Shown one piece after another: positions 24,191-30,774 of a DNA stretch of 64,000 bases. Both the position numbers and the translations under genes were made by a program. How positions within the stretch are numbered: position 1 is the first letter of the stretch; each line of letters begins with the position of its first letter. The notes below the pieces were generated by a model, which was not told the origin of the DNA, searched no databases, and was given only the letters and a program-made list of their open reading frames with translations. Origin of the DNA: Ga0077560 sp046330435 (GTDB lineage Bacteria > Actinomycetota > Thermoleophilia > Miltoncostaeales > Miltoncostaeaceae); the NCBI GenBank assembly GCA_046330435.1, contig JAXLST010000013.1, positions 62,001 to 126,000 of the forward strand. The letters are read 5' to 3'.

Positions 24191-24435
24191 GCAGCGGCAC
24201 CGGCGTCATCTTCAGCTACGCGATCGGGTTCATCTTCCTGATCGGCGGGATCATCTTCATGGTGTTCCTGGACGACAACCGCTTCCTGTTCGGGATCCCG
24301 TACGCGCTGATGGGGGTCGCGATCGTGGGCGGCATGTACTCCGGCCGCAAGCGCAAGAAGCGGCGGGAGGCCGAGGAGGCCGCGCTGGACGCCGCGGACC
24401 GGGCCCGGGCCGAGGGCGCCGGCGGGGCCGGTTAG
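24187..24435 (+). CDS. Small membrane protein with charged tail
   Basis: 82 residues with two hydrophobic helices (about 6-26 and 33-53), a basic RKRKKRREAEE junction and an acidic/alanine-rich coiled C-terminus. No family recognised. It is coupled by a 4-nt GTGA overlap to the Nfu-N gene, and its stop overlaps the convergent gene at 24432 by 4 nt. Confidence 0.6.
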   Translation: MSSGTGVIFSYAIGFIFLIGGIIFMVFLDDNRFLFGIPYALMGVAIVGGMYSGRKRKKRREAEEAALDAADRARAEGAGGAG

Positions 24436-24863
24436 ACGAACCGCAGCCGCACGCTGCGCGCGGCGCGGGCCCGGGTGCCGTCCGGGGCGGTGACCTGGAC
24501 GACGTACCCCAGGACGTAGGTCGTGCGGGGGTCCCGCGCCCCGACGGGGATGCGGGCGGAGGCGAAGTACTCGCCGGACTCGCCGGTCTCGGCGGGCGGG
24601 GCGACGCGGGCGATCACCGTGCCGCCGGCGGTGCGCAGCACGGCGCGGCGCTTCACGCGCAGGGTCCCCGTGCCGGTGATGCGGTACCGCACCACGTAGG
24701 CGTAGGCGCGGTCGCGGCGGTACGGCGGCGACGCGGCGACGCGGGTGTCGGCGGTGATCACCCGGATCGAGGTGATCTTGGCGCGCACGGCGCCCTGGGC
24801 GGTGCCGGCGGCGCCCAGGCACAGGGCCGCGGCGGCGGCGAGCGCGAGCGGGGCGCGCCTCAT
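24432..24863 (-). CDS. Secreted beta-rich protein, unknown function
   Basis: 143 residues with a clear signal peptide (LALAAAAALCLGAAGTAQG, cleavage near residue 25) and a mature part of alternating beta strands (YAYVVRYRITGTGTLRVKRR, then TYVLGYVVQVTAPDGT). No cysteines in the mature region and no catalytic motif; the fold may be immunoglobulin-like. Its ATG overlaps the stop of the sensor kinase by 4 nt, so it is the third gene of the two-component operon and could be an extracytoplasmic accessory of the kinase. Confidence 0.65.
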   Translation of the reverse strand: MRRAPLALAAAAALCLGAAGTAQGAVRAKITSIRVITADTRVAASPPYRRDRAYAYVVRYRITGTGTLRVKRRAVLRTAGGTVIARVAPPAETGESGEYFASARIPVGARDPRTTYVLGYVVQVTAPDGTRARAARSVRLRFV

Positions 24864-26206
24864 TCGGCCGCCTGTGCGGCGACCGGCGGCGCGACGCCCT
24901 CTCGGGCGCCGAGGAGCCATACGGTGAACGTGGTGCCCTCGCCCACCTGGCTCTGCACCGTCACCCGGCCGCCCAGCAGCATCGCCAGGCGCTTCACGAT
25001 GGACAGGCCCAGGCCGGACCCCCCGTCGTCGCCGCGGACGCGCGAGGCGTCGACGCGGAACAGGCGGTCGAAGAGGTAGGGGATGTGCTCCGGGGCGATG
25101 CCGACGCCGGTGTCGGTGACGGTGAGCACGGCGTCGCCGCCCTCCCCGGTGGCGCGCACCTCCACCCGGCCGCCCTCCGGGGTGGCCTTGATGGCGTTGG
25201 AGACCAGGTTGCCGAGGATGGTGCCGACGTGCGCCGGGTCGGTGAACGCCTGCAGCGTCCCTTCGGGCCCCACCAGCTCCACGCCGCGGCGCTGGGCGGC
25301 GCTGCGCTGGCGGGCGAGCGCGTCGCGGCACAGCTCGGCGAGGTCGACCAGCTCGGACCGCACCGGCGGGTCCAGGTCCAGCCACGTGAGTTCCTGCAGC
25401 TCCCGCACCAGCTCGCGCATGCGGGCGGCCTCCTCGCGGATGAAGGCGGCGGCCTCCCGCCGGTCCTCGTCGCTGCGGGCGGTGCCGTCTTCCAGGGCGC
25501 ACGCGAAGCCCTCGATGGCGGTCACGGGGGTGCGCAGCTCGTGGGCGACGTCCGCGAGGAAGTCCCGCTGGCGCGCCTCGTCGTGCTCCAGGCGGGCGGC
25601 CATGCGGTTGAACGTCTCCGCGAGGCGCCCCACCTCGTCGTCGGTGACCCGCGCGCGGTGCTCCAGGTGCCCCTCGGCGACGCGGTCCGCGGAGCCCGAG
25701 AGCTCGTTGAGCCGGCCGCGCAGGCGCAGCGCGAGGCCGCCGGACACGAGCCACACCATGAGTGCGGCGACCCCGAACCCGATCGCGGTGACCGTGAAGA
25801 TGAGCCGCCGGTCGACGGCGCTGATCGGGTCGACGCGCTCCAGCGTCACCTCCAGCTCACCCTTGCGGGCGGCGCCCATCGCGTACGTGGCGCCGCTGGG
25901 CTGGCTCCAGTAGACGGTCGCGCCGCCGTCCTTCACCTTCACGCGGGTGTCGGGGAGCATGTCCGCGGCGCGCCGGGCGACGCTGTCGCGGTCCGGTGGC
26001 GGCACGGCGGTGACCTCGGCGAGCACGGCGACGGCCTGCCGGTCGAGGGTGCGCTCCACCTCGCGCTTGGCGCGGTCCTGCAGCAGCTGGCTCAGCACGG
26101 CCTGCGCCACGAAGATCACCGCGAGGGACGCGACGATGCCGAGGGCGGTCCAGGCCCGGAAGCTGCGCGGCCGCAGGCGCGCGAGCAGCCCCCGCGGGGG
26201 CGTCAC
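24860..26206 (-). CDS. Sensor histidine kinase (HAMP, HisKA, HATPase)
   Basis: 448-residue membrane sensor kinase. Membrane segments at about 15-38 and 150-175 bound an extracytoplasmic sensing region of about 110 residues, followed by HAMP (LNELSGSADRVAEGHLEHRA), HisKA with the phospho-acceptor in FLADVAHELRTPVTAIEG, and HATPase with NLVSNAIKATPEGG, DTGVGIAPEHIPYLF and GGSGLGLSIVKRL. The GTG start overlaps the response regulator stop by 4 nt, giving a cognate pair. Confidence 0.93.
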   Translation of the reverse strand: MTPPRGLLARLRPRSFRAWTALGIVASLAVIFVAQAVLSQLLQDRAKREVERTLDRQAVAVLAEVTAVPPPDRDSVARRAADMLPDTRVKVKDGGATVYWSQPSGATYAMGAARKGELEVTLERVDPISAVDRRLIFTVTAIGFGVAALMVWLVSGGLALRLRGRLNELSGSADRVAEGHLEHRARVTDDEVGRLAETFNRMAARLEHDEARQRDFLADVAHELRTPVTAIEGFACALEDGTARSDEDRREAAAFIREEAARMRELVRELQELTWLDLDPPVRSELVDLAELCRDALARQRSAAQRRGVELVGPEGTLQAFTDPAHVGTILGNLVSNAIKATPEGGRVEVRATGEGGDAVLTVTDTGVGIAPEHIPYLFDRLFRVDASRVRGDDGGSGLGLSIVKRLAMLLGGRVTVQSQVGEGTTFTVWLLGAREGVAPPVAAQAAE

Positions 26207-26883
26207 CGGCCGGGCTCCAGCTTGTAGCCCACCCCGCGCACCGCGACGATCCCGAGGTCGTCCCCGAGCTTGCGGCGCAGGTTCGCGACGTGCACGTCCA
26301 CGGTCTTGGCGCCCACCGGCGACTGGTAGCCCCACACCTTCTCCAGCAGGCGCTCCCGCGTGTAGACGACCCGCGGGTGGGCGGCGAGCTCCGCGAGGAG
26401 GTCGAACTCCAGGCGGGTGAGCTCCACCTCCTGGCCGCCCCGGGTGACCCGGCGGGCGGCCGGCTCGATCTCGATGTCCCCGAACCCGAGGGTGCGCTGC
26501 GCCTCCGGCTCCCCCGTGGTGCGACGCAGGACGGCCTTCACGCGGGCGACGACCTCGATGGGCGAGAACGGCTTGGTGACGTAGTCGTCGGCGCCGAGCT
26601 CCAGCCCGGTCACCCGGTGGGCCTCCTCGCTGCGCGCGGTCACCATGATCACCGGGATCGCGGCGATCTCCCGCAGCCGGCGCGTCACCTCGAAGCCGTC
26701 CACCTCGGGGATCATCAGGTCGAGCAGGACGAGGTCGATGCCCCCGCGCCGCACCTGGTCGAGCGCCTCGTTGCCGTCCGCGGCCTCGGTGACCGTGAAG
26801 CCGGCGTCGGTGAGGTACATGCGCAGCAGACGGCGGATCGCGCGCTCGTCGTCCACCACCAGGATGTGCCCGCGGCTGGCCAT
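26203..26883 (-). CDS. OmpR/PhoB-family response regulator
   Basis: 226 residues. Receiver domain with D11/D12, phospho-acceptor D55 (LVLLDLMIPEVDG), T82 region (VTARSEE) and K104 (YVTKPFS), then a winged-helix DNA-binding domain (ELTRLEFDLLAELAAHPR, then VDVHVANLRRKLG). First gene of the operon with the sensor kinase and a secreted protein. The ATG at 26883 is the start consistent with the family N-terminus (GHILVVDDE). Confidence 0.93.
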   Translation of the reverse strand: MASRGHILVVDDERAIRRLLRMYLTDAGFTVTEAADGNEALDQVRRGGIDLVLLDLMIPEVDGFEVTRRLREIAAIPVIMVTARSEEAHRVTGLELGADDYVTKPFSPIEVVARVKAVLRRTTGEPEAQRTLGFGDIEIEPAARRVTRGGQEVELTRLEFDLLAELAAHPRVVYTRERLLEKVWGYQSPVGAKTVDVHVANLRRKLGDDLGIVAVRGVGYKLEPGR

Positions 26884-26965
26884 ACGTGGCCGAGTATGGC
26901 ACCGCGCGGCACCGCGGACCCCGGGCTTCACCGACCCTGAACCGCCCGGATGCGGCCGGGGAGGG

Positions 26966-26994
26966 TTGAATCCCCGCCTCACGGGGCCTACCGT
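26966..26994 (+). promoter_or_regulatory. tRNA-Phe promoter
   Basis: TTGAAT (26966-26971) and TACCGT (26989-26994) with a 17-nt spacer, placing transcription start about 5 nt before the tRNA. The spacer itself is a small palindrome (CCCCG-CCTCA-CGGGG). Confidence 0.65.
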
Positions 26995-27005
26995 TCCGTG
27001 GCCCC

Positions 27006-27078
27006 GGCGGGATAGCTCAGTTGGTAGAGCACACGACTGAAAATCGTGGTGTCCCCAGTTCGAGTCTGGGTCCCGCCA
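27006..27078 (+). tRNA. tRNA-Phe (anticodon GAA)
   Basis: Complete cloverleaf: acceptor arms GGCGGGA (27006-27012) and TCCCGCC (27071-27077) with discriminator A, D-loop AGCTCAGTTGGTAGAGC, anticodon stem CACGA/TCGTG around loop CTGAAAA with GAA at 27039-27041, and T arm CCCAG-TTCGAGT-CTGGG. The 3' CCA is not encoded. It has its own promoter and terminator, and borders the accessory segment. Confidence 0.97.
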
Positions 27079-27108
27079 CTGCCTGAAAGCCGAAGGGCTT
27101 CAGCATCT

Positions 27109-27146
27109 CGGCCCTCCCGGCGTCCACACGCTCGGAGGGCCGTTGT
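27109..27146 (+). terminator. Hairpin terminator after tRNA-Phe
   Basis: Perfect 9-bp stem CGGCCCTCC (27109-27117) and GGAGGGCCG (27134-27142) followed by TTGT. It is the only clear terminator after the tRNA. Confidence 0.65.
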
Positions 27147-27157
27147 GCGTCTGAGGA

Positions 27158-27208
27158 CATGCGGGGACCATGCGGGAGCGTCCTGGACCATGCGGGAGAC
27201 CATGCGGG
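27158..27208 (+). repeat. Four short direct repeats CATGCGGG
   Basis: CATGCGGG occurs at 27158-27165, 27169-27176, 27189-27196 and 27201-27208, three of them preceded by GAC or GACC. The cluster is just before the first gene of the accessory segment and could be an operator for that gene or a remnant of an integration junction. Confidence 0.5.
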
Positions 27209-27221
27209 GCGAGGGGCGGAC

Positions 27222-27908
27222 ATGAGCACCAGCACCCCTTCTCCTGCCCTAGACCCCCGGCGACTCGCTGACGTACTCGTCCACCCGCGCGAGGATCTCG
27301 ATCTGGAGCTGAAGTCTTGGCTCGACATGAAGGACAACTGCGCCAAGGCGACGGTTGCGAAGGCTATTTGTGCCCTCGCGAACCACGGAGGCGGACTTCT
27401 CATCTTCGGGCTTGAGGAGGCGGGCCACGATGTCCGAGAGGCCCCCGGGCGCCCCGCGGACCTAGGGGCCTATACGCGAGACGAGATCAACAACATTGTT
27501 CTCAAGTACCTCGAACCCGGAATCCACTGTCAGGTTGAGGTCGCCCCCAGGCCGAGCGGAGGAGAGCATCCCATCGTGGTCGTCCCCGGAGGTCATCGCT
27601 TCCCCATCAGAACGAAGAAGGACGGGCCTACCGGCTGCGGCATTAGCAAGAACGTCTACTTCATTCGCCGGCCTGGACCTCGCAGCGAGCCCCCGCAGAC
27701 CGGCCAGGAGTGGGACGACCTCCTTCGCCGCTGCATCCGAAACCAGCAACTCGACGCGGCAAGCGAACGCTCGTGGAGGCACATTAAGCCGGCACTAGAT
27801 GCGACGACGGTAGTGCAGGAGCAGAGAGAGGCGATGCCCCCCTCCTTGGACAGCGTGGAGCTGGACAGCTGGGAGAGCAGCAGCTTGAGGCGGCTAACCG
27901 ATGACTGA
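27222..27908 (+). CDS. AlbA_2 (Schlafen-type) putative nucleic-acid-binding domain protein
   Basis: 228 residues. Residues about 20-150 match the AlbA_2 domain: EDLDLELKSWLD, then AKAICALANHGGGLLIFGLEE and the later KKDGPTGCGISKNVYFIRRP. This domain is found in Schlafen-related proteins and many bacterial regulators and defence proteins. Only the N-terminal part of the usual AlbA_2 protein is here; the rest seems to be in the next gene, which overlaps by 8 nt. Codon use is visibly less GC-biased than that of flanking genes, pointing to acquisition. A GAGGGG ribosome-binding site precedes the ATG. Confidence 0.75.
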   Translation: MSTSTPSPALDPRRLADVLVHPREDLDLELKSWLDMKDNCAKATVAKAICALANHGGGLLIFGLEEAGHDVREAPGRPADLGAYTRDEINNIVLKYLEPGIHCQVEVAPRPSGGEHPIVVVPGGHRFPIRTKKDGPTGCGISKNVYFIRRPGPRSEPPQTGQEWDDLLRRCIRNQQLDAASERSWRHIKPALDATTVVQEQREAMPPSLDSVELDSWESSSLRRLTDD

Positions 27909-28572
27909 ATGGTCCTCCTCATTCCCGAAGGGCTACTGGGCGTCGTCCTACGTTCTCGAAGGCGCATTGCGCCAGGTCACGCTCGAGACCTTCCTGGACT
28001 TGATGCGCCAGGGAGAGGGGAGCCTGACTGGCTGGCCGGTCTGGTGGGTCCCTGACCGCGAGGACATGGAGCCGTACGTCATGGATGGGCTCTTCGAATG
28101 CTTTATGGGCCCCGGGCTGCCGGCGTACTCCGATTTTTGGCGCGCGTCGCCTAGCGGGCGGTTTTTCCTGGCACGCGGTTACCAGGAAGACTCGGACTCG
28201 AAGCTCGACCCGGGTTCTATCTTGGACCTGACTCTCCCCATCTGGAGAACGGGGGAATGCCTCCTCCACGCGTCGCGTATGGCCAGCCTGATGGGTGATC
28301 CTCAGGCATCTGTCCGCATGCGGATGCGGTGGACCGGCCTGGCGGGTAGGCGGCTAGCCGCTTGGGCAAATCCCGCACGCGATGTGCGGCGCAGAGTGGC
28401 CCGTCAGGACGAAGTGGCCTCGGAGGTCGAGGTTGCTGCCGACGCGGTAGAGGAATCCCTTCCGGCCCTTGTCCTGAGTTTGACGCGCCCGCTCTACGAG
28501 ATCTTCAATGCCTTCAGGTCAAGCGAAGAGATGGTTGTGCAGGAGCTGACCCGACTCCGGAAGCGACAGTAG
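27901..28572 (+). CDS. Hypothetical protein, probable partner half of the AlbA_2 protein
   Basis: 223 residues, no firm family. Trp/Pro-rich segments TGWPVWWVPDREDMEPYVMD and FWRASPSGRFFLARGYQEDS resemble, from memory, the C-terminal half of longer single-chain AlbA_2 proteins; that needs a search. A helical C-terminus (about 165-223, ending ELTRLRKRQ) follows. Its ATG overlaps the stop of the AlbA_2 gene by 8 nt (ATGACTGA), so the two are translationally coupled. Less GC-biased composition, like the rest of the segment. Convergent with the serine recombinase gene (7 bp apart). Confidence 0.7.
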   Translation: MTEWSSSFPKGYWASSYVLEGALRQVTLETFLDLMRQGEGSLTGWPVWWVPDREDMEPYVMDGLFECFMGPGLPAYSDFWRASPSGRFFLARGYQEDSDSKLDPGSILDLTLPIWRTGECLLHASRMASLMGDPQASVRMRMRWTGLAGRRLAAWANPARDVRRRVARQDEVASEVEVAADAVEESLPALVLSLTRPLYEIFNAFRSSEEMVVQELTRLRKRQ

Positions 28573-28579
28573 TAGGGAT

Positions 28580-29272
28580 TCAGGCCCCCTCGGCCGAGAT
28601 GGCCCGCAGCACGACCTGGCGGATGGCCTCCGCGGACCACGAGGCTGCGCCGTTAGCGGTGGGGACGCCATCCGCAGTGAGTTCGCGAGCGATCGCCCGG
28701 AAGGATTTCCCCCCCTTGCGGTCTTCGACGATCCGAGCGGAAACGTCCTCTGGGATCCTCGTACTCCCAGCCGGCCGCCCGCCCATCGGCTTCCCCAGCC
28801 GACGCGCTTCCGCCTTCGCGGCCTTCGTGCGCTCGCTGATCATGGCCCGCTCCAGTTCCGCGGCGGCGAGCAGGATGTGCGCGCCGAATTGCCCCATGGG
28901 CGCCCGGGTGTCCAGCTGTAGGTCCGTGATGACCAGACCCCAGTCGTTCCGCTGAGCGCGACGGATGATCTCCGCTCCGTCAATTACCGACCGGGCAAGC
29001 CGGTCGAGGCGCATCACGACGAGCGTGTCGGCGTCGCCGGCCTCGATCCGGTCCATCGCCGCCTTCAGCGCGTGCCTGCCGTTGGTGGACTTCCCTGAGG
29101 CGACGTCGTGCACCAGGTCGACGAGCTCGAGCCTGTCGCGGTCGCACACTTCTTGGATCGCCTGACGCTGCGCCTCGAGGCCGAGGCCGCTTTCGGCCTG
29201 ACGGTCCGTACTGACTCGTGCGTAGCCGATCGCGCGGCTCCCGCTGGCGCGGGTACCCTTGGTGTTGCTCAT
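28580..29272 (-). CDS. Serine recombinase (resolvase/invertase family)
   Basis: 230-residue site-specific recombinase. Catalytic S21 lies in IGYARVSTDRQ; the conserved RLDRLARS and the long E-helix region (LAAAELERAMISERTKAA) are present, followed by the GKPMGGRP hinge and a helix-turn-helix (GKSFRAIARELTADGVPTAN). It is a small resolvase/invertase type, not a large phage integrase. The ATG at 29272 is preferred over an upstream GTG. A palindromic site at 29347-29393, about 75 bp upstream of the start, is a candidate crossover or operator site. Confidence 0.92.
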   Translation of the reverse strand: MSNTKGTRASGSRAIGYARVSTDRQAESGLGLEAQRQAIQEVCDRDRLELVDLVHDVASGKSTNGRHALKAAMDRIEAGDADTLVVMRLDRLARSVIDGAEIIRRAQRNDWGLVITDLQLDTRAPMGQFGAHILLAAAELERAMISERTKAAKAEARRLGKPMGGRPAGSTRIPEDVSARIVEDRKGGKSFRAIARELTADGVPTANGAASWSAEAIRQVVLRAISAEGA

Positions 29273-29329
29273 CGGGGTTCCTCCGATGGGACGCGCCCCG
29301 GGCCGCTCCAACGGTGCCGGGGCTACTTC

Positions 29330-29545
29330 ATGGCCCAGTCATGGTGCGTCAAGAAAACGCTTGGTGTCAAGCGTGCCATGGCAATACTTGACGGCCTCTC
29401 CTGGGACGGCGCTCTCTATGGACGCCGCCCAAGAAGCCGGGGTCTCAACAGCGAGGGTGATCACCCGATCGCGCTCAGTAAGCCAGACACAGCGAGAGCA
29501 GCCCTGGCTGATTGGCTAGCTAAGAGAGAGGCAAAGCGTGCCTAA
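29330..29545 (+). CDS. Possible small hypothetical protein
   Basis: 71-codon frame starting MAQSWCVKKTLGVKRAMAIL and ending in a charged helix (ADWLAKREAKRA). No family recognised. It is the best coding candidate between the recombinase and the exported protein gene, but the start overlaps the palindrome at 29347-29393, no ribosome-binding site is clear, and codon use is not decisive. Confidence 0.35.
   Translation: MAQSWCVKKTLGVKRAMAILDGLSWDGALYGRRPRSRGLNSEGDHPIALSKPDTARAALADWLAKREAKRA
29347..29393. promoter_or_regulatory. Nested palindrome upstream of the serine recombinase
   Basis: Inner perfect dyad ACGCTTG (29357-29363), GTGT, CAAGCGT (29368-29374), inside an outer pair CGTCAAG (29347-29353) and CTTGACG (29387-29393). 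The AAGC/CTTG core recurs four times. Small serine recombinases act at dyad sites close to their own genes and often autoregulate there, so this is a candidate res-like site; inference from position and symmetry. Confidence 0.45.
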
Positions 29546-29581
29546 ATCGGCGCACCGCCTACTCGACAGCTGTGAGGGCTC

Positions 29582-29995
29582 ATGCGAATACGACCTGCCG
29601 GTCTCGCGTTGTCTACTCTGGGACTTGCGCTCTCCCTGCTGGCGGTCGAAGCCAGTTCGATCCCGATGCGAAACGTTCGAGTTACGGAGCGAGGTGCGAC
29701 GGCCGCGGCACGCATGGATGTCTTCCTGCCGCCGAGCGCTCGCTACTGCCACGGGTTCGTGCGCTCCTATCTCCTCGCGGCTGGTCCCGATCGCTGGTAC
29801 GTCATCGGCCGCTACGGACGCTTCCGCGTCAACTTCCGGCCGTGCATCGACGGGGAATACGACCAGGAGTCAGTGAGCGTGCGGTTTCGGGACACAGGAG
29901 GCGGGCTCAGAAGGATCTGCTTCGAAGCATGGACTCCCCTCGCATCCAGTCGAGTCTCGCGTCACTTCGCCTGCACGGCGGACTTCCGAAGCTAG
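29582..29995 (+). CDS. Exported small protein with four cysteines, unknown function
   Basis: 137 residues with a signal peptide (LALSTLGLALSLLAVEASS, cleavage near residue 26). The mature part has four cysteines (RYCHGF, RPCIDG, RRICFEA, FACTAD) that could form two disulfides, with YVIGRYGRFRVNFRP between them. I recognise no family. Codon use is less GC-biased than the housekeeping genes, like the neighbouring accessory genes. A hairpin terminator follows at 30020-30044. Confidence 0.6.
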   Translation: MRIRPAGLALSTLGLALSLLAVEASSIPMRNVRVTERGATAAARMDVFLPPSARYCHGFVRSYLLAAGPDRWYVIGRYGRFRVNFRPCIDGEYDQESVSVRFRDTGGGLRRICFEAWTPLASSRVSRHFACTADFRS

Positions 29996-30019
29996 CCTCC
30001 GCCGAGTCCGCTGCCTTCC

Positions 30020-30044
30020 GAAGGCCCCGCACCGCGGGGCCTTC
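30020..30044 (+). terminator. Hairpin terminator closing the accessory segment
   Basis: Perfect 11-bp stem GAAGGCCCCGC (30020-30030), loop ACC, GCGGGGCCTTC (30034-30044), followed by GCCGTTT. It lies 25 nt past the stop of the exported protein gene. Beyond it the sequence returns to the typical very GC-rich codon use. Confidence 0.75.
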
Positions 30045-30174
30045 GCCGTTTCCGGGGACGGGTGCGGGCGGCCCGCGCCCCGATGGAGGGAATGCCCGTG
30101 GCGCCCCGACCCCCCGCCGGGAGACACTCGGCGTGGCGTGCCAGAGCCGCCGGCGGGCGACACGGGGGTTCCGA

Positions 30175-30582
30175 GTGAGCGCGATCCGTGAGCAGGTCAT
30201 CGGCACCACCCGCGCGTACTACGACGCGTTCATGCGGTGCGACCTTCCCGGGACGATGGCGTTCTGGGCCGATCGCGACGACGTGTCGTGCATCGCGCCG
30301 CTGTTCGATCCGGCGCACGGGCGGGAGGCCGTGGAGGCCCTCTACCGCGACGTGCTCGCGATCGTCTCCGCGGAGGTGTTCGCGTACGACGTCCTGCACG
30401 TCAGCATCGAGGATCCCCTGGCGGTGGTGACGTGCCAGGAGCGCTCGACGAACATCGAGCACGGGCACACCAACGAGTTGCTCTCCACCAACGTCCTGAT
30501 CCTCGACTGCGGCGGCTGGAGGGTCCTCCACCGCCACGTCTCCTGGCGCGCGACGCGGGAGATCCTCGCCGGCCAGACCTGA
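30175..30582 (+). CDS. SnoaL-like (NTF2-fold) protein
   Basis: 135-residue single-domain protein of the NTF2/SnoaL-like fold: TTRAYYDAFMRCDLPGTMAF near the start, a strand with VSCIAPLFDPAHGREAVEAL, and the closing GGWRVLHRHVSW. Such proteins are ligand-binding pockets, isomerases or cyclases; no catalytic assignment is possible. The GTG start is chosen because the first helix of the fold follows it and upstream codons are unlike coding sequence. Confidence 0.8.
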   Translation: MSAIREQVIGTTRAYYDAFMRCDLPGTMAFWADRDDVSCIAPLFDPAHGREAVEALYRDVLAIVSAEVFAYDVLHVSIEDPLAVVTCQERSTNIEHGHTNELLSTNVLILDCGGWRVLHRHVSWRATREILAGQT

Positions 30583-30774
30583 CGCGGGCGCGCGCCGCCG
30601 GGCGCGAAGGGGCTGCCGTGGTCCTCGCGCCACGCCGGGCAGCCGTCGAGGTGGGCCCATGCCGGCATCGGATCTCGGGATCCGGGCGGCGCCGGCCGAT
30701 AGGGGGATGTGGCCCCGAACCTTGCGGCGACCGCGGGGAACACCCGCACGCACCGGACCGGTGAGGACACCCGG

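Noticed and set aside
27006..27080. tRNA-Phe 3' end as an attachment site with a second copy marking the far end of an island
   Set aside because: No second copy of the TTCGAGTCTGGG or TCCCGCC end was found downstream, and the recombinase is a small resolvase type rather than a tRNA-targeting integrase.
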